Shown here in pieces: positions 1 to 6,779 of a stretch of 13,499 bases of DNA (its first letter is position 1; each line of letters begins with the position of its first letter). The position numbers and the translations under genes are program-made. The notes beneath the pieces were generated by a model. It searched no databases. It was not told the origin of the DNA and was given only the letters and a program-made list of their open reading frames with translations. Origin of the DNA: Deltaproteobacteria bacterium (GTDB lineage Bacteria; Desulfobacterota; Desulfobacteria; Desulfobacterales; SURF-15); the NCBI GenBank assembly GCA_024644775.1, contig JAHEHB010000116.1, forward strand, positions 1 through 13,499, written 5' to 3'.

Positions 1-1254
1 AACGGCATGATGCGTGCCAAGCGTTCATGGGGCGATTATGAGGCGATATTTAAAAAATACAACGGACGCCGGTTTCGGTTTGCATCTCGAAACTTTTATT
101 CAGAATTTATCGCTGCACTGGAGATCGCCAAAAATTATCGACGCTATTTTGGGAAACTTCGGTTAGATAGGCCCGAAGAAACTTCGATGATGAAGTTGAC
201 CGGATACGTTGCAGTGAAGAATTTGATCGAAACCTTGGGAATTGATGTCACAGATATCCGACGGTTTAATCCCGCGCTGCGGGAACCGATCTACCGCGGT
301 GAGAAATATATACCGAATGGATTCCATGTTCGGCTACCGCAACCTAACGGACAAAAACTGGCAAGCTTACCGTCGCACATGATGCACTCAAAACAGAAAA
401 GAAGCCAGTTTTACAGGGTTAAACGAGGCGACACTGCAGGCAAGATTGCAAGAATGCACGGCGTCGGTTTGCGGGAACTCATACGAGCCAATCAGTTGGA
501 TCGCCGCGCCTCTATCTACGTGGGGCAATACCTACGACTACCGGCTTTGGGGGAATCGGCGCTGATATTGGCAAGTGCCAAACCTGTCGAAATTCCCAAA
601 AAGACCCAGGTCGTGCCGGCAAAACCTAAAACAAAATCTAAACTTAAGATAACACCTGTGGTAACAACAGAAGAAATCACGGTCGCAGAAGCAACTGAAT
701 CAAAAGGAAAAATTAAAGTCAACGGCGCGCCGGCATTAGAACAAAAAGAGGAAATTGCGGCTGCCGGAGCGCCCGCAAGGGTCGATCCCACGGTAGTTAG
801 TGAGGATCTAGGGATAAAAAAGGTTACCTCGAAGAAAGGTAAGAATGTAGGGATTATCCGGATTGCCGCTGAAGAGACCCTGGGGCATTATGCAGAGTGG
901 CTAAACATTCCTGCCCGTGAAATTCGACGGTTAAACGGATTTCGATACGGAAAGTTACTTCGAATCAATCAGAAAATCAAAATCCCGCTGCATAAGGTAG
1001 CCAAAGAGGCATTTGAAGAAAAACGCCTCGAGTACCATAAGGAATTTGTCGAAGATTTTTTTTTATCATACAAAGTCGAAACCGTTAAGATCTACTACAT
1101 TAAAAAAGGGGAAAATATCTGGACCCTCTCCAGAGAAGTATTTGAGGTACCGCTTTGGTTAATCCAAAAATACAATGCAACCCTCGATTTTAACGATCTA
1201 AAAATGTCACAACCGGTTCAGGTTCCGGTGGTTGAAAAAATCACTTCAGGCTAG
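1..1254 (+). CDS. MltD-like lytic transglycosylase with LysM-like modules, C-terminal part (5' end outside window)
   Basis: The reading frame is open from the first base (AAC GGC, then ATG at 7), so this is the 3' part of a longer gene with 417 visible residues. The first ~50 residues, including SRNFYSEFIAA and the NYRRYFG tail, resemble the end of the SLT/lysozyme-like catalytic domain of MltD-type membrane-bound lytic transglycosylases, which cleave peptidoglycan glycan strands in the periplasm. The catalytic glutamate and any signal peptide would lie upstream and cannot be seen. Carbohydrate-binding LysM-like modules follow at about residues 63-113, 136-181 (best match: YRVKRGDT to YLRLP), 283-330 and 362-411. 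A Lys/Pro/Ala-rich linker fills about 182-280. The first, third and fourth modules are divergent. The next gene has its own promoter-like sequence 35 bases downstream, so this gene probably ends its own transcript, although no hairpin terminator is visible. Family assignment is confident; the precise substrate is not. Confidence 0.85.
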   Translation, partial: NGMMRAKRSWGDYEAIFKKYNGRRFRFASRNFYSEFIAALEIAKNYRRYFGKLRLDRPEETSMMKLTGYVAVKNLIETLGIDVTDIRRFNPALREPIYRGEKYIPNGFHVRLPQPNGQKLASLPSHMMHSKQKRSQFYRVKRGDTAGKIARMHGVGLRELIRANQLDRRASIYVGQYLRLPALGESALILASAKPVEIPKKTQVVPAKPKTKSKLKITPVVTTEEITVAEATESKGKIKVNGAPALEQKEEIAAAGAPARVDPTVVSEDLGIKKVTSKKGKNVGIIRIAAEETLGHYAEWLNIPAREIRRLNGFRYGKLLRINQKIKIPLHKVAKEAFEEKRLEYHKEFVEDFFLSYKVETVKIYYIKKGENIWTLSREVFEVPLWLIQKYNATLDFNDLKMSQPVQVPVVEKITSG

Positions 1255-1288
1255 TCCTCCACTTTAACTACAGAGAAAAAAACAATTC

Positions 1289-1316
1289 TTGACAGATCCT
1301 CTCGTTTTAATACAAA
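1289..1316 (+). promoter_or_regulatory. Candidate sigma70-type promoter for the VOC/MBL pair
   Basis: A perfect TTGACA lies at 1289-1294, followed 16 bases later by TACAAA at 1311-1316 (4 of 6 matches to TATAAT). It sits in the 110-base gap between the lytic transglycosylase stop and the VOC start, leaving a leader of about 40 bases. The call rests on consensus and position only. Confidence 0.45.
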
Positions 1317-1364
1317 AGACGTAGAATTATTACGCCGTAGAAAAATGAAAGGAGGATCTATAAA

Positions 1365-2285
1365 ATGGGCTGGGTGGAAAGACAGCTTCCGGAAGGAAAT
1401 GACATTTTCCTGGATCACGTGGGTTTTTTTGTGGAGGATATCGAGGCCATCAACGCGGCATTTCAAAAACTTGGGTTTATCGTAACCCCCGTTAATACGC
1501 ATTATAACGCCGATGCGGATGGAAATTTAATCAAATCCGGTACGGCCAACCGATTGTGTACCTTTAAGCTTGGCTATATCGAAGTATTAGGAGCTGTGGC
1601 CGACACACCGCTGGCCGATCAACTAAACGCGGCGTTGAACCGGTATCGAGGTTTGCATCTTGTTGCATTTACGCATCCCAACATGGAGGCACAACGAGAC
1701 CGGCTGCTTGAAGCAGGATTTGATATGCAACCCACCGTTCGCCTTCGAAGATCGATACAAACACCGGAAGGTGAAAAGACGGTTCAGGCTTCGGTCCTTC
1801 GGACTAAACCGGGAGTAATGGCTGAAGGAAGGGTTCAGATGCTCACCCATGAAACCCCGGAACTTATTTGGCTTCCCGGTTATTCGCAGCATCCCAATGC
1901 TGCAGATGCACTCACCGATCTTCTGATCATTTCAGAGGATGCATCGATTAAAGCAGAACAGTATGCTCGGTTTACGAACCGCTCCGTTATTGCCGGCAAG
2001 GGTATTGAGGCTGTTTCCTTGGCAAGGGGACGTCTGACATTTTCGACACTTAAAGCAGCCGAAACCATTTTACCGGATCTAAAGGTACCGTCCCTTCCCT
2101 ATATGGTAGCGGTGGGGATTCGTAGTGCTGATTTGAATCAAACGCGAAGTGCGCTAAATGAGAGGGGAATAACACCCTTGACGGAGAGTGACACCGTCAT
2201 TTGTGTCAGCCCCAATGACGGTGTAGGCGCATATATCGTTTTTCACTCACTAAATGTCGAACCTATATGGTCGCACCTCTCTTAG
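1365..2285 (+). CDS. Glyoxalase-like VOC family protein (Glyoxalase_3 type)
   Basis: A 306-residue soluble protein with two vicinal-oxygen-chelate halves. The N-terminal half opens with the typical LDHVGFFVEDI strand (H18) and has a second candidate metal ligand in YIEVLG (E73). The central segment THETPELIWLPGYSQHPNAA (161-180) is characteristic of the glyoxalase-like domain I know as PF13468. The remainder, about 185-300, forms a weaker second half. VOC enzymes use a divalent metal for isomerase, dioxygenase or lyase reactions, and the substrate here cannot be read from sequence. The ATG at 1365 has a strong GGAGG at 1351-1355, nine bases away. The MBL-fold gene starts 60 bases downstream on the same strand with no terminator between, so the two are probably co-transcribed. 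A detoxification role alongside it is inference; an enzyme of another VOC activity is equally possible. Confidence 0.85.
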   Translation: MGWVERQLPEGNDIFLDHVGFFVEDIEAINAAFQKLGFIVTPVNTHYNADADGNLIKSGTANRLCTFKLGYIEVLGAVADTPLADQLNAALNRYRGLHLVAFTHPNMEAQRDRLLEAGFDMQPTVRLRRSIQTPEGEKTVQASVLRTKPGVMAEGRVQMLTHETPELIWLPGYSQHPNAADALTDLLIISEDASIKAEQYARFTNRSVIAGKGIEAVSLARGRLTFSTLKAAETILPDLKVPSLPYMVAVGIRSADLNQTRSALNERGITPLTESDTVICVSPNDGVGAYIVFHSLNVEPIWSHLS

Positions 2286-2345
2286 CGGAAACGATTCCAT
2301 GGACTTAGCTAGGTGCAGTATGGATGTAATAATGAGGGAACGACA

Positions 2346-3011
2346 ATGAAAGTATTCGAAAATCTTCAAGCATTTATCTGGGATTCCATGACTCAGAACA
2401 ATTGCAACACCTATCTGATTGACGGACCCACCCGGATCCTCATAGACCCAGGACACCTGGCTCTATTTGATCATGTCCGTAACGGGCTTTCAAAATTGAA
2501 GCTTGATCTTTTGGATCTGGGATTTGTTCTGTGCACACATGCCCATCCCGATCATATTGAAGCGATTCAACTTTTCAAAGACACGCCAGCACTATCCACC
2601 CTGCATGACCTGGATTGGCAGTTGGTGAAAGATATGTTGAACCAATTGGGTGCCGCAGCACAAATTCGTTTGGAATCCGTTCAACCTGACTTTTTCGTAA
2701 AGGAAGGAGATCTTTCTATCAACGGACTTGAATTTAAGGTGTTTCACACCCCCGGCCACTCCCCGGGTTCCGTGTCACTTTACTGGCCCCAACAAAAGGC
2801 CTTATTTACCGGGGATTTGGTGTTTAAAGAAGGTGTCGGTCGAACCGATCTGCCTGGCGGTAACGGGACTCAACTCAAAGAGAGTATTAAAAGACTTTCA
2901 ACCCTGGACGTGGAATGGTTGCTGTCGGGACATGGAGATATTATCTCAGGCAAAACAGAAGTGAGGCGAAATTTTGACCAGATTGAACGGTTTTCGTTTG
3001 CTTACGTTTGA
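2346..3011 (+). CDS. MBL-fold metallo-hydrolase (glyoxalase II-like)
   Basis: A 221-residue cytoplasmic protein with the full metallo-beta-lactamase signature: THAHPDH at 64-70 (the HxHxDH metal site), HTPGHSPG at 134-141 (third histidine), FTGDLVF around 154-160 (bridging aspartate) and SGHGD at 194-198 (last histidine). Its length and motif set are those of the GloB/YcbL-like hydrolases, which often act on thioesters such as S-lactoylglutathione-type substrates; the substrate here is unknown. The ATG at 2346 is chosen because GAGGG lies seven bases upstream at 2334-2338 and because the family begins close to this point; an in-frame ATG at 2313 would add eleven unconserved-looking residues. 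It follows the VOC gene by 60 bases. Its stop lies only five bases from the stop of the convergent coiled-coil gene. Confidence 0.9.
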   Translation: MKVFENLQAFIWDSMTQNNCNTYLIDGPTRILIDPGHLALFDHVRNGLSKLKLDLLDLGFVLCTHAHPDHIEAIQLFKDTPALSTLHDLDWQLVKDMLNQLGAAAQIRLESVQPDFFVKEGDLSINGLEFKVFHTPGHSPGSVSLYWPQQKALFTGDLVFKEGVGRTDLPGGNGTQLKESIKRLSTLDVEWLLSGHGDIISGKTEVRRNFDQIERFSFAYV

Positions 3012-3016
3012 TATGC

Positions 3017-3550
3017 TTATTTCTGTTGAATTCCGGCTTTTTCCCGGCTGAATTTTTTTCGGTATGTCTCGTTGATATCTTTAGACGTTTTAACCCACAA
3101 CGCGTCTGCTTCGAGATTCGGCACCACCGCAGAACCTGAGATGGCATACGTTTGAGATAGATTGTGTTTGATTTCCTGTTCGCGTTTATCTTTTGCTGAA
3201 ATTATTTCGCCCTCATATTTTTTTAACAACGCTTCAAAGTCGTCTGTGTTTTCTCCGCATATGTCATGTAAAAGGACAAACAATTGCGTATTGTCCTGAT
3301 CCAGATCAATGCCCTCTAAAATCTCTGTAACCAACAGACGCTTGTCTGCAAAATTGTGTGTTTTCTCAAGCGATTCCAGTTCTTTCTTTAATGTATGCAG
3401 CTTGACCGTCTGATCTGCAAATTTCTGAACAAGTCCCTTCAGTATTTTCTTTATTTCGATTGTACGCTGGGCTTTTTTCTCTTCTTCTGTCAGCGACAAA
3501 TCTTTTGTCTTTTCCATCACAATGTCCAGCGTGCTTTTAATTTCACCCAT
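3017..3550 (-). CDS. Conserved hypothetical coiled-coil protein
   Basis: A 177-residue, highly charged protein with no signal peptide or membrane segment, so probably cytoplasmic. It is rich in Lys and Glu and predicted mostly helical. Residues about 22-66 and 103-130 have coiled-coil character. The opening GEIKSTLDIVMEKTKDLSL and the C-terminal GSAVVPNLEAD (139-149) look like short conserved motifs. I associate this combination with unnamed deltaproteobacterial proteins from memory only, and no function is known to me. The start is firm: ATG at 3550 is preceded by AAGGAGGT (3556-3563 on the plus strand) at a good distance. It converges on the MBL gene with a five-base gap and stands alone on its strand. 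A catalytic role is unlikely, since no catalytic motif is apparent. Confidence 0.75.
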   Translation of the reverse strand: MGEIKSTLDIVMEKTKDLSLTEEEKKAQRTIEIKKILKGLVQKFADQTVKLHTLKKELESLEKTHNFADKRLLVTEILEGIDLDQDNTQLFVLLHDICGENTDDFEALLKKYEGEIISAKDKREQEIKHNLSQTYAISGSAVVPNLEADALWVKTSKDINETYRKKFSREKAGIQQK

Positions 3551-3609
3551 CGTTTACCTCCTTTTGTTGTTGCAGTTGTCAATCTGCTAAATCATGTTGG
3601 TGACACATC

Positions 3610-3741
3610 ATGAGAGACATATTCATATTCGCGGTCGGTCTGTTATTTACGTTCATCTTTCTGTTCCAAATTAGGCACTTTATCAAAGATGAGGGTGAAT
3701 CCTTGTATGGTGCGCTCATGAAGAGTGAGTCTATCATGTAA
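3610..3741 (+). CDS. Candidate 43-residue single-pass membrane protein
   Basis: ATG at 3610 opens a 43-codon frame ending in TAA. The product begins MRDIFIFAVGLLFTFIFLF, one clear hydrophobic membrane-spanning stretch of about 16 residues, followed by a short polar, charged tail to residue 43. GGTGA at 3598-3602, seven bases before the ATG, could serve as a modest ribosome binding site. The frame is short enough to occur by chance. No promoter is evident, and the imperfect inverted repeat just after its stop is only a weak candidate terminator. It resembles no family I can name. It could be a genuine small membrane protein or a random hydrophobic frame in T-rich DNA. Confidence 0.33.
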   Translation: MRDIFIFAVGLLFTFIFLFQIRHFIKDEGESLYGALMKSESIM

Positions 3742-3750
3742 TGCAAAGGT

Positions 3751-3797
3751 GAATACGCAATTTATTATGACGCTGTGTATCGTAATAAAACGTATTT
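3751..3797. repeat. AT-rich imperfect inverted repeat
   Basis: ATACG (3753-3757) can pair with CGTAT (3791-3795), TTTATTA (3761-3767) with TAATAAA (3783-3789), and CG (3771-3772) with CG (3781-3782), giving about 14 base pairs with internal loops. It starts 10 bases after the candidate small ORF. It lacks a GC-rich stem and a T-tract, so it is not a standard intrinsic terminator; an operator or RNA structure is possible. Confidence 0.35.
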
Positions 3798-4121
3798 CGC
3801 CCCGATGTGCGCTCTTGGGGGGCAATTTCATCATTAAGAGTGAATGAAGGTTCTGAATATCTCCCTTTTCCCTGTTTTTCAAGTGGTACAGAAGCGTTTT
3901 AAAGATAAATTTCGTTGCATCAGTCGATTTCCTGCCGCTTTAGAATCAATCGTATACATCGGATAAATCGCCAAGCGAACTTCCTTGACATTTGGTGACC
4001 AGAACCTAACGTTATGTGAAACTAAACAGGCTCTACGAATTACCCAAATTTGGAGTCGATTACATCGGCTATCCAAGCAATAATAAATCGTTGTACCAAC
4101 CGATTCGAGAGGAGGATACAC

Positions 4122-4343
4122 ATGGCATATACCTGTAAAAATTGCGGGGCGGTGGCAAATGCACCAGGACATCTTTGCAATCCCTGTGGAGACAAAGAGA
4201 AATGCGCCTTTTGCGGCGCTCCAAGCGCGGATGTGAAGCATGTGTGTAAAGACAAATTAGCGGCCATGAAATTCGTGTGCGATGGTTGTGGGCGAGTGGC
4301 CATGGAATCAGAGCATTTGTGCAAGCCTTCGGCGATTGCATAA
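4122..4343 (+). CDS. Small zinc-binding protein with three tandem C-x2-C-x8-H-x-C modules
   Basis: A 73-residue protein that is almost entirely metal-binding sequence. Three modules share identical spacing, Cys-x2-Cys-Gly-x7-His-x-Cys: C5/C8/H17/C19, C28/C31/H40/C42 and C53/C56/H65/C67. There is one additional cysteine, C22. Each module could hold one zinc as a CCHC site. Rubredoxin-like iron binding is less likely because of the His ligands. There is no signal peptide or membrane segment. The start at 4122 is set by GGAGG at 4111-4115, six bases before the ATG; a longer in-frame extension to 4050 has no such site. The gene stands alone and ends at a strong terminator 12 bases past its stop. 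The role is unknown: protein-protein or nucleic-acid binding and metal storage are all possible. I regard it as a conserved-type hypothetical rather than a named family. Confidence 0.85.
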   Translation: MAYTCKNCGAVANAPGHLCNPCGDKEKCAFCGAPSADVKHVCKDKLAAMKFVCDGCGRVAMESEHLCKPSAIA

Positions 4344-4355
4344 TACACCGGCTAA

Positions 4356-4392
4356 AAATATCTCGGCGGCACAAACTGCCGCCGAGATATTT
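4356..4392. terminator. Bidirectional intrinsic terminator between the zinc and NUDIX genes
   Basis: A perfect 15-base-pair stem (4356-4370 with 4378-4392) encloses a seven-base loop. The core is CTCGGCGGC/GCCGCCGAG with an AT-rich base on each side that provides T-rich exits in both directions. It lies between the convergent stops at 4343 and 4413, so it should end transcripts of both genes. Confidence 0.88.
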
Positions 4393-4412
4393 ATTGACCA
4401 CACGAGGCTGTT

Positions 4413-4964
4413 TTAAAACGTCTCAATGATATTGGATTTTTTAAGCTTTTTTAAGGTCAAGAAGAGGCCGGAAATGCTTTTACTGTCCTGAATTTTACCT
4501 TGATAAACCATATCTATGGCATCCACCAAATTGATTTCATGCACATTCAGTACTTCGTCCGTGTCCAGATGCTGTTCTGCCGGGATCAGCTGATCTGCCA
4601 TATAGATATAAATTCGCTCATCCGAGTATCCCGGCACCGGTGTGATTTCGCCTAACTTTTCCCAACTTTTTGCGGAATAACCGGTTTCTTCAATCAGTTC
4701 TCTTTTTGCACACTCAATGGGTGATTCCTGGGGGTTTAGGGTACCGGCAGGTATCTCCCATATAAAATTACCGATGGCATGCCGATATTGTTTGATCAAG
4801 ATCAACGCATCCTTTCGGATAAACGGGACGATAGCGGCAGCACCCGGATGCCGGACAATTTCTAAGTCCACCGTCGCACCATTTTCCAAGGTTACATTTT
4901 CGACAACGAATTGAAACGTTCTTCCGGTGTGTAATGTTATCCGGTGATTTGTCTTAGTAGTCAT
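4413..4964 (-). CDS. NUDIX hydrolase, ADP-ribose pyrophosphatase-like
   Basis: A 183-residue cytoplasmic enzyme with a perfect Nudix box, G-x5-E-x7-R-E-x2-E-E-x-G, from G74 to Y96; E89, E92 and E93 are the expected metal-binding residues. The strands before it (QYRHAIGNFIWEIPAG, 59-74) and the downstream TPVPGYSDERIYIYMA (108-123) are typical of the ADP-ribose pyrophosphatase branch, which splits ADP-ribose and related nucleotide sugars into AMP and a sugar phosphate. Length is normal for that branch. The start at 4964 has only a modest GGATGA site upstream. A TATAAA with a weak -35 lies in its upstream gap. It is transcribed alone and shares the terminator downstream. Closely related NUDIX enzymes act on other nucleoside diphosphate derivatives, so the exact substrate is inference. 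Confidence 0.9.
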   Translation of the reverse strand: MTTKTNHRITLHTGRTFQFVVENVTLENGATVDLEIVRHPGAAAIVPFIRKDALILIKQYRHAIGNFIWEIPAGTLNPQESPIECAKRELIEETGYSAKSWEKLGEITPVPGYSDERIYIYMADQLIPAEQHLDTDEVLNVHEINLVDAIDMVYQGKIQDSKSISGLFLTLKKLKKSNIIETF

Positions 4965-5156
4965 GGGGTCTCATCCTATTTAGTGCCCATCCACAAACGG
5001 TTATTTTGCCCGATATCTTCGTTATGCTCAAAATTTTATACTCGGAATATCAACGATATGCCAGCAGTAAAATTTGATGATGTTTATTTAAAATGCACGG
5101 CTTCGTAAATCCACCGTTAATATTAGGGATATTTTGACGATGAATTTTCACCATAC

Positions 5157-5185
5157 TTGCCGACACCCGACATTTGCGTTATAAA
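5157..5185 (+). promoter_or_regulatory. Candidate sigma70-type promoter for the diiron protein gene
   Basis: TTGCCG at 5157-5162 and TATAAA at 5180-5185 are separated by 17 bases, with a second TATAAT overlapping just downstream at 5186-5191. This would give a leader of about 50 bases before the ATG at 5245. The call is by consensus only. Confidence 0.42.
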
Positions 5186-5244
5186 TATAATTAACAGGCA
5201 TTCGAGTAAAACTGGGGGTGCGAATAATAATAACGGGGGAAATG

Positions 5245-5748
5245 ATGACGCTTGAGGAAGCGATCCAGAAAGCTCTGGACTACGAAACTAGGGTACGGGA
5301 CATTTACCGCTCAGCCCTCGGTTCGGTTTCTGATCCGGTGGGCAAACGCCTGTTTTTGGCGCTGGCGGATGACGAGCAGTATCATGTAGACTATCTTCGG
5401 AAAAAGCTTGACCAATGGAAAACGTCCGGCAAGATCACTGTCGAAAAACTAGAATCATCCCTTCCGGCCTTCGAAGATATCGCTCAAGATGTCGAGAAAC
5501 TCGAAACTCGAATGGCTGAAGAGGATCGGGGTGACGAAAAGCAAATGCTAAGCAAAGCACTAACCGTTGAAGTGGAAACAAGCAGTTTTTATAAAAAAAT
5601 GGTGGGAGAATTATCCGATGACGGCAGGGCCCTGTTCTCTCAGTTTCTGATTATCGAAGACGGGCACATCGCTGCCGTTCAGGCCGAATTGGATTTTTTA
5701 AGCAACACGGGTTATTGGTTTGATTGGAAAGAATTTGATATGGAATAG
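5245..5748 (+). CDS. Rubrerythrin-like ferritin-family diiron protein
   Basis: A 167-residue four-helix-bundle protein with the ferritin-like diiron ligand pattern: E14 (YETRV), E44 and H47 (DDEQYH), E109 or E111 (VEVETSS), and E138 with H141 (EDGHIAA). Such proteins reduce peroxide or handle iron in anaerobes. The C-terminal rubredoxin domain of classical rubrerythrin is absent, with no CxxC pairs, so electrons would have to come from a separate partner. The start is uncertain: GTG at 5218, ATG at 5242 and ATG at 5245 are all in frame. I choose 5245 because the product then begins MTLEEA as family members do and GGGGGA (5235-5240) sits four bases away. It converges on prmA with a seven-base gap and no terminator. 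Confidence 0.85.
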   Translation: MTLEEAIQKALDYETRVRDIYRSALGSVSDPVGKRLFLALADDEQYHVDYLRKKLDQWKTSGKITVEKLESSLPAFEDIAQDVEKLETRMAEEDRGDEKQMLSKALTVEVETSSFYKKMVGELSDDGRALFSQFLIIEDGHIAAVQAELDFLSNTGYWFDWKEFDME

Positions 5749-5755
5749 AAATCGA

Positions 5756-6643
5756 TTACATACCTGCAATGGCAACCCATTCCTCTTTATATCGTATTTC
5801 AAGGAGACTCAGTCCATTTGAATGAATCTTGTTGAGTACTTTCTGAGTATTCTCTTTCGTAATCCCCGATAAAACAAATACACCATCATCGGCCAAAACG
5901 GTTTTAAGATCATCAAGAAGCTCAATAATTGTTTCCGTTAGAATGTTGGCCATTACCAACTGAAATCGTTCTTTTACATCACGAATCAGGTGACCGGCCC
6001 TGACGCGAAACCGATCCAAAGTTACCCCGTTTAACAGTAAATTATTCCGAGCAATTTCCACCGCTGAGGGGTCGATATCGATGCCAAGGATTCTTCCAGC
6101 ACCAAGTCTCGCCGCCGCCACCATCAAAATACCGGACCCGATTCCCACATCCAAAACAGTAACGCCCGGTTTCAAGTAAGTCTCGATCATTTGCAAACAT
6201 AATGTTGTTGTGGGATGAGTTCCAGTACCAAAGGCCATTCCCGGGTCGATTTCAAGAACGATCTCACCGGTTTGAGATCGATAAGCCTGCCAGGTGGGTT
6301 TCACCACAAGCCGTTCACTGATTTTTTCAGGCTTAAAAAAGGCTTTCCACGATTCTGCCCAGTCTTTTTCCGTGGTTTTTTTGTATAAAATCTTATAGTG
6401 TACGCCGAGTTCCTGCTTCAATCTTGATAGTTCAGATTCCAGAATTCGGCATCGAGTGTCAATCGCTTTGTCTTCTGGTATATAACCGATAACCGCATAG
6501 TGTTTCGGTTTTTCTTCTGCCTCTTCCGGCGCTTCGATTACAACACCCTGAAGGCCAAAGTCATAAAAGATGTTCGAAATAAGATCCATGATAAAGAGAG
6601 GATCTGAGCTATCAAAAACGATCTTTGCCTCAATCCAGTTCAT
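5756..6643 (-). CDS. prmA: Ribosomal protein L11 methyltransferase
   Basis: A 295-residue SAM-dependent enzyme that methylates ribosomal protein L11. The N-terminal 100 residues form the substrate-recognition part. The family signature GMAFGTGTHPTT spans 135-146. The SAM-binding loop DVGIGSG is at 165-171, the acidic ribose-binding end of the next strand at D189/D191, and the catalytic-type ANIL motif at 232-235 (N233). Length matches the usual ~290-300. I place the start at ATG 6643 because AGGTG lies six bases upstream; an in-frame GTG at 6652 would add only three residues. It is the last gene of a minus-strand set after the 94-residue orphan (136-base gap), but that gap contains a promoter-like sequence, so prmA may be transcribed on its own. 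Confidence 0.95.
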   Translation of the reverse strand: MNWIEAKIVFDSSDPLFIMDLISNIFYDFGLQGVVIEAPEEAEEKPKHYAVIGYIPEDKAIDTRCRILESELSRLKQELGVHYKILYKKTTEKDWAESWKAFFKPEKISERLVVKPTWQAYRSQTGEIVLEIDPGMAFGTGTHPTTTLCLQMIETYLKPGVTVLDVGIGSGILMVAAARLGAGRILGIDIDPSAVEIARNNLLLNGVTLDRFRVRAGHLIRDVKERFQLVMANILTETIIELLDDLKTVLADDGVFVLSGITKENTQKVLNKIHSNGLSLLEIRYKEEWVAIAGM

Positions 6644-6684
6644 ATGGAACACCTAAAATGAAGAGTATATCAATTTTACACCAA

Positions 6685-6712
6685 TTTATAATGAAACGGA
6701 TGCTAAGATCAA
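6685..6712 (-). promoter_or_regulatory. Candidate sigma70-type promoter for prmA
   Basis: On the minus strand TTGATC (6707-6712) and TATAAA (6685-6690) are spaced by 16 bases, ending about 40 bases before the prmA ATG. The match is moderate and read by eye. Confidence 0.4.
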
Positions 6713-6779
6713 ACGAATAAGCGTTGGCGGGTGGTTTCGTTGCAGTAAACCATTGGCAGCGGGACGCTGAGAAAAGTTT

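Larger units (their letters stand above)
3551..4121. other. Long intergenic region, mostly without a recognised gene
   Basis: About 570 bases separate the coiled-coil gene (minus) from the zinc-protein gene (plus). I see one candidate small membrane ORF (3610-3741, listed separately), an AT-rich imperfect inverted repeat (3751-3797, listed separately), and a perfect TTGACA at 3985-3990. The best -10 partner for that box, TAACGT at 4007-4012, is poor. The longer open frames on the minus strand here start with poor codons or overlap the zinc gene and read as chance frames. A second 40-residue plus-strand frame (3844-3966) has little support. The region therefore probably holds leader or regulatory sequence for the zinc gene and possibly a small protein. 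Confidence 0.5.

Noticed and set aside
3643..3882. Minus-strand open frame of 79 codons in the long intergenic region
   Set aside because: It starts with TTG, has no ribosome binding site, and its residues show no domain or membrane pattern.
3844..3966. Plus-strand 40-residue frame beginning MKVLNISLF
   Set aside because: The purine-rich AAGAG is too close to the ATG for a good start, and nothing in the product suggests a real protein.
3879..4401. Several minus-strand open frames of 100-120 codons over the zinc-protein gene
   Set aside because: They are antisense to a gene with a strong SD and regular Cys/His spacing, overlap each other and cross the terminator.
5050..5066. TGGCAT followed by TTGAT upstream of the NUDIX gene (minus strand), resembling a sigma54 site
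   Set aside because: The spacing is one base short and the -12 GC is missing.
6727..6746. GG-N10-GC sequence with TTGCA resembling a sigma54 promoter on the plus strand
   Set aside because: The -24 half matches poorly beyond GG, and it points into the 3' end of minus-strand genes.
6764..6779. Small GC hairpin (CAGCG/CGCTG) after the 94-residue gene
   Set aside because: The stem is only five base pairs and no T-tract follows in either direction, so it is not a credible terminator.
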